Positions 6,434-12,367 of a stretch of 12,367 nt of DNA are shown here, piece after piece. The stretch is taken from positions 15,816-28,182 of the forward strand of contig DBVQ01000090.1 of assembly GCA_002308155.1 (NCBI GenBank). The letters run 5' to 3'. The notes below the pieces were generated by a model, which saw nothing but the letters and a program-made list of their open reading frames with translations, was not told where the DNA came from and made no database searches. Position numbers and translations under genes: made by a program. Within the stretch, counting starts at the first letter, position 1. The number at the start of each line of letters is the position of its first letter. Source of the stretch: Christensenella sp. UBA1260 (GTDB taxonomy: Bacteria; Bacillota; Clostridia; Christensenellales; CAG-917).

Positions 6434-8215
6434 ATGATTTTTGAAAGAGACAAGGTTGAAGCCAAGTATAAGTGGAAACTTGAAGATATCTTTGCAACCG
6501 ACGACGCTTGGGAAGAGTGCTATTTTGCAACCGACGAGCGTATTCCGCACCTCGCACAATATCAAGATAAACTCAAAGACGATGACAACATCTTTGATTG
6601 CTTGGAGCTCACGACAAGACTTACGCACGACATCATGCGCCTCTTGTGCTATGCAAGAATGCGCCACGATGAAGATGCAAAAGTTGAGAAGTATCAAGCA
6701 CTTGCAGACAGAGTGCAGATGCTCATTGTCAAGTATTCTTCCGTCGCTTCTTTCATAACACCTGAACTCTGTGAACTTTCAAAGGAAAGACTTGAAGAAC
6801 TCAAAAACAAAAAGAGATTCAAAAACTATTCCGTTGAGTTTGAAAAACTCATCCGCGACAAGGAGATCGTGCTTTCAAAGAAAGAGGAGAAGCTCCTCAG
6901 TGAAATGCAAATCTTTGCGGACACGAACGAAGAAGTTTACAGCATGTTCGACAACGCGGACATCAAGTTCACGCCTGTCGAGGACGAAAACGGCGAGAAG
7001 ATTGAGCTCAGCCACGGCATGTATGGGCTCTTGCTTCAAAACCCAAATCAAGGTGTGAGAGCAAGAGCGTTTGACAGTATGTTCACAGCCTACAAGGACC
7101 ACATCAATATGATTGCTGCCAACTACGCTGGCAATGTCAAAAAAGATTGGTTCTTTGCAAAGGTTCGCGGATTCAAGAGCGCGCTTGACTACTCTATGTA
7201 CAGAGAGAACGTTCCGCCGACTTGCTACAGAAAACTTTTGGAAGCAGTTGACAAGGGGACTGCGCCACTTCACAGATATATTGCACTTCGCAAGAAGGTT
7301 TTGGGGCTTGATACCCTCAATATGTACGACCTCTATCTCCCAATCGTCAAGGAGCAAAAGGTTGCAATGCCATATCCGGACGCTGTGAAGACAGTGAAGG
7401 AAGCGCTTTCCGTCATGGGCAAGGACTATCAAGAGACATTGGCATCCGCATTTGAAGACGGTTGGGTGGATGTCTATGAGAACAAGGGCAAACGCAGTGG
7501 CGCATATTCTTGGGGCTGCTACGGTGTGCACCCGTTTGTACTCCTCAACTATCAGGAGACAGTGCATGATGTCTTCACGATTGCGCACGAGCTCGGGCAC
7601 GCGATGCACAGCTTCTATTCCAACTCAAATCAGCCAGAGCAGAAGGCGGGCTATGAGATTTTCGTCGCGGAGATTGCATCCACAGTCAACGAAGTGTTGC
7701 TCCTCAAGCATCTTTTGAAAACAGCAACGGGCGAACTTAGAAAGTATCTTTTGAGCTACTATCTTGATATGTTCCGCACGACGCTCTTCAGGCAGACGAT
7801 GTTCAGCGAGTTTGAAGTCATTGCGCACACAAAGGTTGAAAACGGAGAGCCAATCACCGCCGACAACCTCTGCGCCGAATATCTTGCACTCAACAAGAAG
7901 TATTATGGCGAGGCAGTTGAGCACAACGACCTCATCAAATATGAGTGGGCAAGGATTCCGCACTTCTATTCCAGTTATTATGTCTACAAATATGCAACAG
8001 GCATCACGACCGCTGTGTCTATTGCAAGCAATATTTTGGAGAAGGGCGAGGCATACTTTGACAAGTACAGACAATTCTTGTCTGCGGGCGGAAGTATGGC
8101 ACCTCTTGATATCATTCGTCTTGCTGACGTTGATCTTGAAACAGACGCTCCGTATGAGAAGGCAATGAAAGAGTTTGCCGATACGCTTTTAGAGCTTGAA
8201 AAATCTTTTGAATAA
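6434..8215 (+). CDS. pepF: Oligoendopeptidase F (peptidase family M3B)
   Basis: Cytosolic zinc metallopeptidase (593 aa, close to the usual length of about 600) that cleaves short oligopeptides and takes part in peptide recycling. The gluzincin motif HELGH (385-389) supplies two zinc-binding histidines and catalytic E386. E413 in FVAEIASTVNE is the expected third zinc ligand. The conserved segment GAYSWGCYGVHPFVLLNY (356-373) and the C-terminal substrate-binding region around IPHFYSSYYVYKYATG (508-523) are typical of M3B. The N-terminal helical domain (about 1-200) lacks any signal peptide. The start follows GGAGA at 6423-6427. It is 57 bp after the DUF1846 gene and 22 bp before the lipoprotein gene, probably in one operon with them. 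The specificity cannot be read from the sequence. Confidence 0.95.
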   Translation: MIFERDKVEAKYKWKLEDIFATDDAWEECYFATDERIPHLAQYQDKLKDDDNIFDCLELTTRLTHDIMRLLCYARMRHDEDAKVEKYQALADRVQMLIVKYSSVASFITPELCELSKERLEELKNKKRFKNYSVEFEKLIRDKEIVLSKKEEKLLSEMQIFADTNEEVYSMFDNADIKFTPVEDENGEKIELSHGMYGLLLQNPNQGVRARAFDSMFTAYKDHINMIAANYAGNVKKDWFFAKVRGFKSALDYSMYRENVPPTCYRKLLEAVDKGTAPLHRYIALRKKVLGLDTLNMYDLYLPIVKEQKVAMPYPDAVKTVKEALSVMGKDYQETLASAFEDGWVDVYENKGKRSGAYSWGCYGVHPFVLLNYQETVHDVFTIAHELGHAMHSFYSNSNQPEQKAGYEIFVAEIASTVNEVLLLKHLLKTATGELRKYLLSYYLDMFRTTLFRQTMFSEFEVIAHTKVENGEPITADNLCAEYLALNKKYYGEAVEHNDLIKYEWARIPHFYSSYYVYKYATGITTAVSIASNILEKGEAYFDKYRQFLSAGGSMAPLDIIRLADVDLETDAPYEKAMKEFADTLLELEKSFE

Positions 8216-8237
8216 GACTTTTTTGCAAGGAGAGATT

Positions 8238-8861
8238 ATGATTGCAAAGAGAGCTAAAACAATAGTTTTTGTTTTATTGACGCTTGTCGTCATAATTTCG
8301 TCTTGCGTTTTTTTGTGTGCGTGCGACAACAAGGAGGAGACGAAAGGTGATATTGCATACGGGATGTATGTCAAGCGTTTCACCTATGACGCGGATGCAG
8401 ACACGATGACTGCATACGTCGCGATAACCAACGATGAAAGTTTGAAACTTGCGGGCGCACAAGCAAATTGGCATTATGACAGAACGGCGGAAAATATATT
8501 CTACGACAGATATGATTATGTCGTGAGTTTTGACCCTTCAACGATATTTAGTGTTGTGGAGAGCAGCTTGACACAAGAACAGCGAATTGTTGATGAAGTT
8601 GAATATCACAACTTGAAAGTTGTGTTTGAGTATGCTACAATTTATAAATCTTTGGAAGGGGGAGTTGAAGCCACCAAATCAGGCGACAATTATATCTTTG
8701 ATTATCCCCTCAACGAGACGGATAGCAGTTTTGAAGCACCATTGTCCCTCCGCGTTCAAAACTCCGCCACTTGGTATGGTATCTTGGTCGGCGCAGCAAT
8801 TTTGATTGTCGGGATTATTATCACAATAGTGCGTGTCAGAAGGAAGAAATATGGCAGATAA
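8238..8861 (+). CDS. Probable lipoprotein with C-terminal membrane anchor, family unknown
   Basis: A 207-aa protein I cannot place in a family. The start at 8238 is chosen because AAGGAGAG at 8227-8234 lies 3 nt upstream; an in-frame ATG at 8196 lies inside pepF and lacks such a site. The N-terminus is a signal sequence: basic MIAKRAK, a hydrophobic core, then LCAC with C29 as the likely lipid-modified cysteine, followed by DNKEE. ISSC at 20-23 is a second, earlier lipobox-like match. The middle (about 37-175) is a soluble, tyrosine- and acid-rich extracytoplasmic region. A second hydrophobic segment at about 180-198 ends in the basic tail RVRRKKYGR, expected inside the cell. The protein would thus be held at the membrane at both ends. 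Its last 11 bp overlap the dnaB start, which implies translational coupling. Confidence 0.85.
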   Translation: MIAKRAKTIVFVLLTLVVIISSCVFLCACDNKEETKGDIAYGMYVKRFTYDADADTMTAYVAITNDESLKLAGAQANWHYDRTAENIFYDRYDYVVSFDPSTIFSVVESSLTQEQRIVDEVEYHNLKVVFEYATIYKSLEGGVEATKSGDNYIFDYPLNETDSSFEAPLSLRVQNSATWYGILVGAAILIVGIIITIVRVRRKKYGR

Positions 8862-10548
8862 AAACGAAAGAATTATAAACAGGGGCATGCCCAACAACAT
8901 CAACGCCGAAAACGCTGTGCTCGGTGCAATTCTTATCGACGACAAAGCCGCCGATATGCTTATCCCTGCACTCAAAAAGGATGATTTCTATCTCGCCGCA
9001 AATCGCACGATCTTTGACGTGATGAAAGATTTGCAGGAGAGGAGTGTGCCGATTGACACAGTTTCTGTGTCCGACGCGCTTGACAAAATCGGCAAACTTG
9101 ACGAAGTTGGCTCAATCTCCTATCTCAGTGAACTCGCTGAGGGCATTCCTTCTGCCGCAAACTGCGAATACTATGCTGACATTGTGAGACGCGACAGCCT
9201 TTCAAGAAAGGTTATTGAAGCGGGCAACGAAATCGCAAAGCATGGTTATGAAAGCGAAAACGGTGCTGCCGCACTTGAAAAGGCAGAGCAAATCGTCTAT
9301 GGCATTGCAGAGCAAAACTCGCAAAAGGCTCTCACGCCTGCAAGCGAAGCACTTGTCATGGCAATCAACAATATTCAAGATTTGCAACAAGGGCACGTTG
9401 TCAAAAATATCATCAACACAGATTTCCCGCACTTTGACCACATGACACACGGCTTGAAACCGGGCGAAATTGTCTTGCTTGCCGCACGTCCGTCTGTTGG
9501 TAAAACTGCTCTTGCTTTGAACATTGCCGCAAACTCGGCACTCAATCATGGCAAGAAGGTTGCAGTGTTCTCGCTGGAAATGCCTGCGGACTTGCTTGCA
9601 AAACGTATGCTAGCCTATGTTTCAAAGGTAGAGTTTGACCGCATGAACACGGTTGGCGGTATGTCATCCGGCGACTTTGCCAAACTCTTCAAGGCGTACA
9701 ACGCACTCCTTGCCGCAGATATCTATATTGACGATTATTCTTTGAATAGTCCAAGCGACATTTTGTCAAAGTGCCGCCGTATGAAACGTGAAAAAGGGCT
9801 TGACTTTGTCATTATTGACTATTTGCAACTCATGTCAAGCGGTGGCTCTACGGAGAGCCGTCAAGTTGAAGTTAGCTCTATGTCAAGAAAGCTCAAAGTC
9901 TATGCAAAGGAACTCGGCTGCCCAATCCTCGTGCTTTCACAGATGTCCCGTGATATTGAAAAGAGAGAATCACATACGCCGCAACTCAGCGACCTTCGTG
10001 AATCGGGCGCAATCGAGCAAGACGCGGACGTCGTCGCATTTTTGAGCAATCCGTCCAAATACAACAGTGCGCTTCCTGCCGACCAAGTCATCCTTGACGT
10101 CAAGAAAAACAGAAACGGTGCTATCGGCGAAGTCAAACTCAAATGGGATTCAAACACCACTTCGTTTATGGAATATGAGGACCAAGACGTTGAGTTTGGC
10201 AAACCAAATGAGGAATACGTTGCAAGCGAAGACGCAGAGAAGAAAGCCAAGAAAGCAGCTGAAAAGGGTGCAAAAGAGGCTGGCGTCAAGCTCAATGACG
10301 GTATGGTTGAAGCCCCAAAGAAGCCGGTGCCACAAGCTCCTGCACCTGAAAAACTCGTTGACGGAAACAACTTTGAAAATGACAGCAAGCTTGAAAAGCT
10401 TGAAAATGTCGCAAGTGATTTGCAAGATGTGTTGGGAGCAGAGGAATTGCCGTTTGGTGATTTTGACGATATTCCTGCTCCGAGCGACGATGATGTTCCG
10501 TTTGATGAGGAATACGTTGACGATGGCGACGGCGATATAGAGTATTGA
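8851..10548 (+). CDS. dnaB: Replicative DNA helicase DnaB
   Basis: Hexameric 5'-3' replication-fork helicase (DnaC of Bacillus). The ATG at 8851 is preferred over an in-frame GTG at 8833 because AAGGAAG at 8840-8846 precedes it and the alignable DnaB N-terminus begins shortly after. The N-terminal collar domain (about 13-115) includes the family segment NAENAVLGAIL. The RecA-like domain has Walker A ARPSVGKT (212-219, K218), Walker B FVIIDYLQL (319-327, D323), the sensor glutamine Q364 in VLSQMSR, the LRESGAIEQDAD segment (382-393), and KNRNG (419-423) near the usual C-terminus. The protein is 565 aa, against about 450 in most bacteria. The excess is a tail from about 445: a Lys/Ala/Glu-rich stretch, a Pro-rich linker, then a highly acidic end (16 Asp/Glu in residues 531-565). 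The gene overlaps the lipoprotein gene by 11 bp and is closed by a strong terminator. The usual rplI neighbour is absent here. Confidence 0.96.
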   Translation: MADKNERIINRGMPNNINAENAVLGAILIDDKAADMLIPALKKDDFYLAANRTIFDVMKDLQERSVPIDTVSVSDALDKIGKLDEVGSISYLSELAEGIPSAANCEYYADIVRRDSLSRKVIEAGNEIAKHGYESENGAAALEKAEQIVYGIAEQNSQKALTPASEALVMAINNIQDLQQGHVVKNIINTDFPHFDHMTHGLKPGEIVLLAARPSVGKTALALNIAANSALNHGKKVAVFSLEMPADLLAKRMLAYVSKVEFDRMNTVGGMSSGDFAKLFKAYNALLAADIYIDDYSLNSPSDILSKCRRMKREKGLDFVIIDYLQLMSSGGSTESRQVEVSSMSRKLKVYAKELGCPILVLSQMSRDIEKRESHTPQLSDLRESGAIEQDADVVAFLSNPSKYNSALPADQVILDVKKNRNGAIGEVKLKWDSNTTSFMEYEDQDVEFGKPNEEYVASEDAEKKAKKAAEKGAKEAGVKLNDGMVEAPKKPVPQAPAPEKLVDGNNFENDSKLEKLENVASDLQDVLGAEELPFGDFDDIPAPSDDDVPFDEEYVDDGDGDIEY

Positions 10549-10565
10549 TAAAAACAAACAGTTTT

Positions 10566-10594
10566 GCGACCTGCTTTGTCAGGTCGCTTTTTTT
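10566..10594 (+). terminator. Rho-independent terminator after dnaB
   Basis: GCGACCTG (10566-10573) and CAGGTCGC (10580-10587) form a perfect 8-bp GC-rich stem with the loop CTTTGT, followed directly by seven T (10588-10594). It lies 17 bp after the dnaB stop codon. It ends the pepF-lipoprotein-dnaB transcription unit and implies that the yqfC cluster has its own promoter. Confidence 0.95.
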
Positions 10595-10615
10595 GTGCAA
10601 AACTTCATAGCATTA

Positions 10616-10648
10616 AACATTTTTTTAAAACATAAGTTTTAATATGTT
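10616..10648 (+). promoter_or_regulatory. Hairpin covering the yqfC start codon
   Basis: TTAAAAC (10625-10631) and GTTTTAA (10636-10642) form a perfect 7-bp inverted repeat with the loop ATAA. AACAT (10616-10620) can pair with ATGTT (10644-10648), which includes the yqfC start codon, across a 4/1 internal loop. No Shine-Dalgarno sequence precedes the start. The element could be an operator overlapping the promoter or an RNA fold limiting translation. CATAAGTT at 10631-10638 with GCATTA at 10610-10615 loosely resembles a sigma-E promoter, but the match is too weak to call. Confidence 0.4.
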
Positions 10649-10901
10649 CGTTGATGAAATAAAAGAAAAGCTCAAATTGGAGGACGGCAATTTGCCGTTT
10701 GTTTGCACTTTGCTTGGGAGCGGCAATATTGTGGTCAGTGGAGTCAAAAACGTCATTCTAACCACTCAAAATGAGGTGAAAATCAAGGTCAAAAAAGGCA
10801 TTTTGAGAGTGGTTGGAGAGGGGCTTTGGGTTGTGCAAATGGGCGGAGGAGATATGTTTTTGAAGGGGGATATATCGTGTGTTGAAATCCAAAAAATCTG
10901 A
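10644..10901 (+). CDS. yqfC: YqfC/YabP family sporulation-associated protein
   Basis: A small protein (85 aa; relatives are about 90-95) of the YqfC/YabP family. It shows the family's alternating beta-strand pattern: GNIVVSGVKNVI (27-38), then EVKIKVKKGILRVVG (44-58), then a C-terminal strand ending DISCVEI. In Bacillus the yqfC gene is linked to mother-cell sporulation expression; its molecular role is not established. No signal peptide or membrane segment is seen. ATG at 10644 is the first possible start after an in-frame stop at 10626 and has no ribosome site, which is unusual beside the strong sites of its neighbours. The gene overlaps yqfD by 23 bp, and the order yqfC-yqfD-phoH matches the conserved Firmicutes cluster, which strongly supports the call. 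Confidence 0.88.
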   Translation: MFVDEIKEKLKLEDGNLPFVCTLLGSGNIVVSGVKNVILTTQNEVKIKVKKGILRVVGEGLWVVQMGGGDMFLKGDISCVEIQKI

Positions 10902-12162
10902 GATTGTATCACGTGCCGAAAAAGAGTCGGTTGACGTTGTTGACGAGAGAAACAACAGCGCAAATATCAACAAGAAAAAGGCAAGAAAGCGTCTTGAAAA
11001 ACCTATTGAGACAAAAACAAGAAAAAGGGCAAAACACCTGAATAGATTGCGAGTTTTTGCAAATAAGTTCGGCAAAACGCTTGTCAAAATCAACTCAAAA
11101 AACGCCTTCAAAGCGCTTGCGGCTCTGCCAAACGACATCTCCGTTAAAATTGTTGAACAGGGCGACAGCTTTGTCATAATTAAGGTTTTGTCAAAACATT
11201 TGGACGAAGTTATTGCAATATTAAATAGATTATGCTATGATTATATAATAATTAAGATAATAGGGGTAGTGCCGTCTTTTTTTGGTTTACTCTCTCGTTT
11301 GGGGATAGTGGTAGGGCTTGCCCTTGCCACAGTAGCCTGCTTGATATGCACCTCTTTCATCACGCGCGTGAGCGTCTCGGGCGCAAGCGATGCATCACTC
11401 AAAATGCAGGTTGCCGCTATGCTTGAAGAGCATGGCGTCAAGCGGGGTGGAAAGGTTGCGGACGTGGACTGCGATGCGATTTCAAAGCAGATTTTGTCCC
11501 TTGACGGCGTGGCATTTGCGTCTGTCAGTAAAAACGGCGGGCAGATTGCCGTCTATATCAAAGAGGAATTGCCCCGCGCAGAGTTTGAAGAGATTTTAGG
11601 CTCTACTGTCAAAGCGACAAAGCGCGCGGTTGTCACAAGGGTTATTGTTGATGGTGGCACAGCGGTCGTAAAATACGGCGACGTTGTAAACGTCGGGGAC
11701 TTGCTCATTGACGGCTACACGGAGTACGGCGAGGACAAAATTCCCGTGCAAGCGAGCGGAGAAGTCTGGGGCAAGGTCTATTATCAAAAAAAGTTGTATT
11801 TTGCAAATACTACTTTGAAAAAGGTGTACGGCAAGACGAAGCGGGTGACAAAGCTCTCCTTCTTTGGCAAAAAGCCCAAGACGCCGACCTGCAAGTTTGA
11901 AAAATACGAGCTTGAAGTCAGCGTGGCAAAAAACGAGTTTTTTGTGCCGTATGAGGTGTACACGTATGAGTTCAGAGAGATTGCGAGCGTCAGCGAGTCG
12001 CGCGCGCTCACAGACGAAGAAATGAAACTTTGTGCCTATTCCCAAGTGCTTGGCGAGATAGGCACGGCGGTTAAGGTGCTTGACACCTACTATGAAATCA
12101 AAGAGTCGGCGGATGGCAAATACGTGACAGTCACCGTTGAAGCGGAGGAAAAAATAAGTTGA
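10879..12162 (+). CDS. yqfD: YqfD family sporulation membrane protein
   Basis: A 427-aa single-pass membrane protein of the YqfD family (about 400 aa in Bacillus), sporulation-associated in relatives. The GTG start at 10879 follows AAGGGGG at 10863-10869 inside the end of yqfC. Residues 1-60 are an extra, strongly basic stretch (14 Lys/Arg in residues 32-58) before the conserved N-terminal cytoplasmic domain (about 66-130). One transmembrane segment lies at about 136-160 (GLLSRLGIVVGLALATVACL). It is followed by a POTRA-like region (161-230: RVSVSGASDAS, then EEHGVKRGG and VYIKEELPRAEF) and a beta-rich extracytoplasmic domain ending in YYEIKESADGKYVTVTVEAE. It is translated with yqfC (23-bp overlap) and phoH (4-bp overlap). 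Codon use shifts towards ATA/TTA/AGA just before the membrane segment. Confidence 0.9.
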   Translation: MLKSKKSEIVSRAEKESVDVVDERNNSANINKKKARKRLEKPIETKTRKRAKHLNRLRVFANKFGKTLVKINSKNAFKALAALPNDISVKIVEQGDSFVIIKVLSKHLDEVIAILNRLCYDYIIIKIIGVVPSFFGLLSRLGIVVGLALATVACLICTSFITRVSVSGASDASLKMQVAAMLEEHGVKRGGKVADVDCDAISKQILSLDGVAFASVSKNGGQIAVYIKEELPRAEFEEILGSTVKATKRAVVTRVIVDGGTAVVKYGDVVNVGDLLIDGYTEYGEDKIPVQASGEVWGKVYYQKKLYFANTTLKKVYGKTKRVTKLSFFGKKPKTPTCKFEKYELEVSVAKNEFFVPYEVYTYEFREIASVSESRALTDEEMKLCAYSQVLGEIGTAVKVLDTYYEIKESADGKYVTVTVEAEEKIS

Positions 12163-12367
12163 GAACCACAGTTGAAAAACAATTTGAAAGCTACGAAACA
12201 CTCATGGGCGTTTTTGGAGAATTGGACTCCAATATTGACAAAATCAAGGCGGCATTTTTCGTGGAGATTTTTGCTTCGGGCAACAGCGTGAAAATAGTCG
12301 GTCAAGAAGAGGATGTCAAAAAGGCGTTGAATGCGCTTGACGCACTTGAAACACTTGCAAAAAAAGA
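12159..12367 (+). CDS. phoH: PhoH family ATPase, 5' part (cut by window end)
   Basis: Only the first 69 codons are present; the frame is open at the window end. The start is a TTG at 12159 overlapping the yqfD stop as TTGA, with GGAGG at 12144-12148 and 10-nt spacing; the later ATG at 12204 has no ribosome site. The visible part matches the N-terminal domain of PhoH proteins: FGELDSNIDKIKAAF, then FVEIFASGNSVKIVGQEEDVKKALNAL, the small alpha/beta fold before the ATPase domain. The P-loop ATPase domain lies beyond the window. In Firmicutes the gene typically follows yqfD and precedes the yqfF and ybeY genes. The family role is linked to RNA metabolism and is not settled. Confidence 0.85.
   Translation, partial: MRTTVEKQFESYETLMGVFGELDSNIDKIKAAFFVEIFASGNSVKIVGQEEDVKKALNALDALETLAKK

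Noticed and set aside
6875..7609. Minus-strand open frame of 244 codons inside pepF
   Set aside because: Antisense shadow of pepF with shadow-like composition and no start signals.
8196..8237. Earlier in-frame ATG for the lipoprotein gene
   Set aside because: It would overlap pepF, has no ribosome site, and would put 14 extra residues before a normal signal peptide. The AAGGAGAG site fits the ATG at 8238.
8833..8850. Earlier in-frame GTG for dnaB
   Set aside because: The ATG at 8851 has the better-placed AAGGAAG site, and nothing family-conserved lies in the six extra residues.
10387..10406. Direct repeat AAGCTTGAA twice in the dnaB tail
   Set aside because: Only two copies, encoding KLEKLE in a low-complexity tail; no sign of a larger repeat or a recombination site.
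1..12367. Search for mobile elements, CRISPR, tRNA/rRNA genes or toxin-antitoxin and defence genes
   Set aside because: No repeats with regular spacing, no transposase or integrase motifs, no cloverleaf or rRNA-like sequence, and no candidate toxin pairs were seen; every sizeable stretch is explained by the listed genes.

Overview
The window is a chromosomal segment from a low-to-moderate-GC member of the Firmicutes, most likely an uncultured Clostridia-type bacterium. The evidence is the TTGACA/TATAAT-type promoters, strong GGAGG-type ribosome sites, a paired type IIA topoisomerase operon without recF or dnaN beside it, and a yqfC-yqfD-phoH cluster that is typical of endospore-forming lineages. 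All nine genes lie on the + strand. There are no mobile elements, RNA genes of known class, CRISPR arrays or phage genes.

Layout. Positions 1-55 hold the terminator of an upstream gene that lies outside the window. Positions 56-352 are a long leader region with a good sigma-A promoter, an inverted repeat at the predicted start of transcription, and a leader segment that can fold. Positions 353-4770 encode the two subunits of a type II topoisomerase (GyrB/ParE-type, then GyrA/ParC-type), 14 bp apart. A second promoter, flanked by two inverted repeats, precedes a DUF1846 (UPF0371) protein of unknown role (4889-6376). Next come an M3B zinc oligoendopeptidase PepF (6434-8215), a small membrane-anchored probable lipoprotein of unknown family (8238-8861), and the replicative helicase DnaB (8851-10548), whose start overlaps the lipoprotein gene. 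A strong terminator at 10566-10594 closes this block. The last block is yqfC (10644-10901), yqfD (10879-12162) and the 5' part of phoH (12159 to the window end), all overlapping and probably co-translated.

How the genes relate. The topoisomerase pair and DnaB serve chromosome replication and segregation. PepF handles peptide turnover. YqfC and YqfD are sporulation-associated in relatives and commonly precede phoH and the rRNA-maturation gene ybeY. The tight spacing from 6434 to 10548 suggests one transcription unit, but the lipoprotein next to dnaB has no obvious functional link to it.

The genes are mostly housekeeping; I see no convincing new multi-gene system. The points worth a second look are regulatory or fine-structural: the topoisomerase leader and operator-like repeats, the operator-like palindrome before DUF1846, an SSB-tail-like acidic extension on DnaB, a glycine at a quinolone-contact position in the A subunit, and a yqfC start codon without a ribosome site that can fold into a hairpin.
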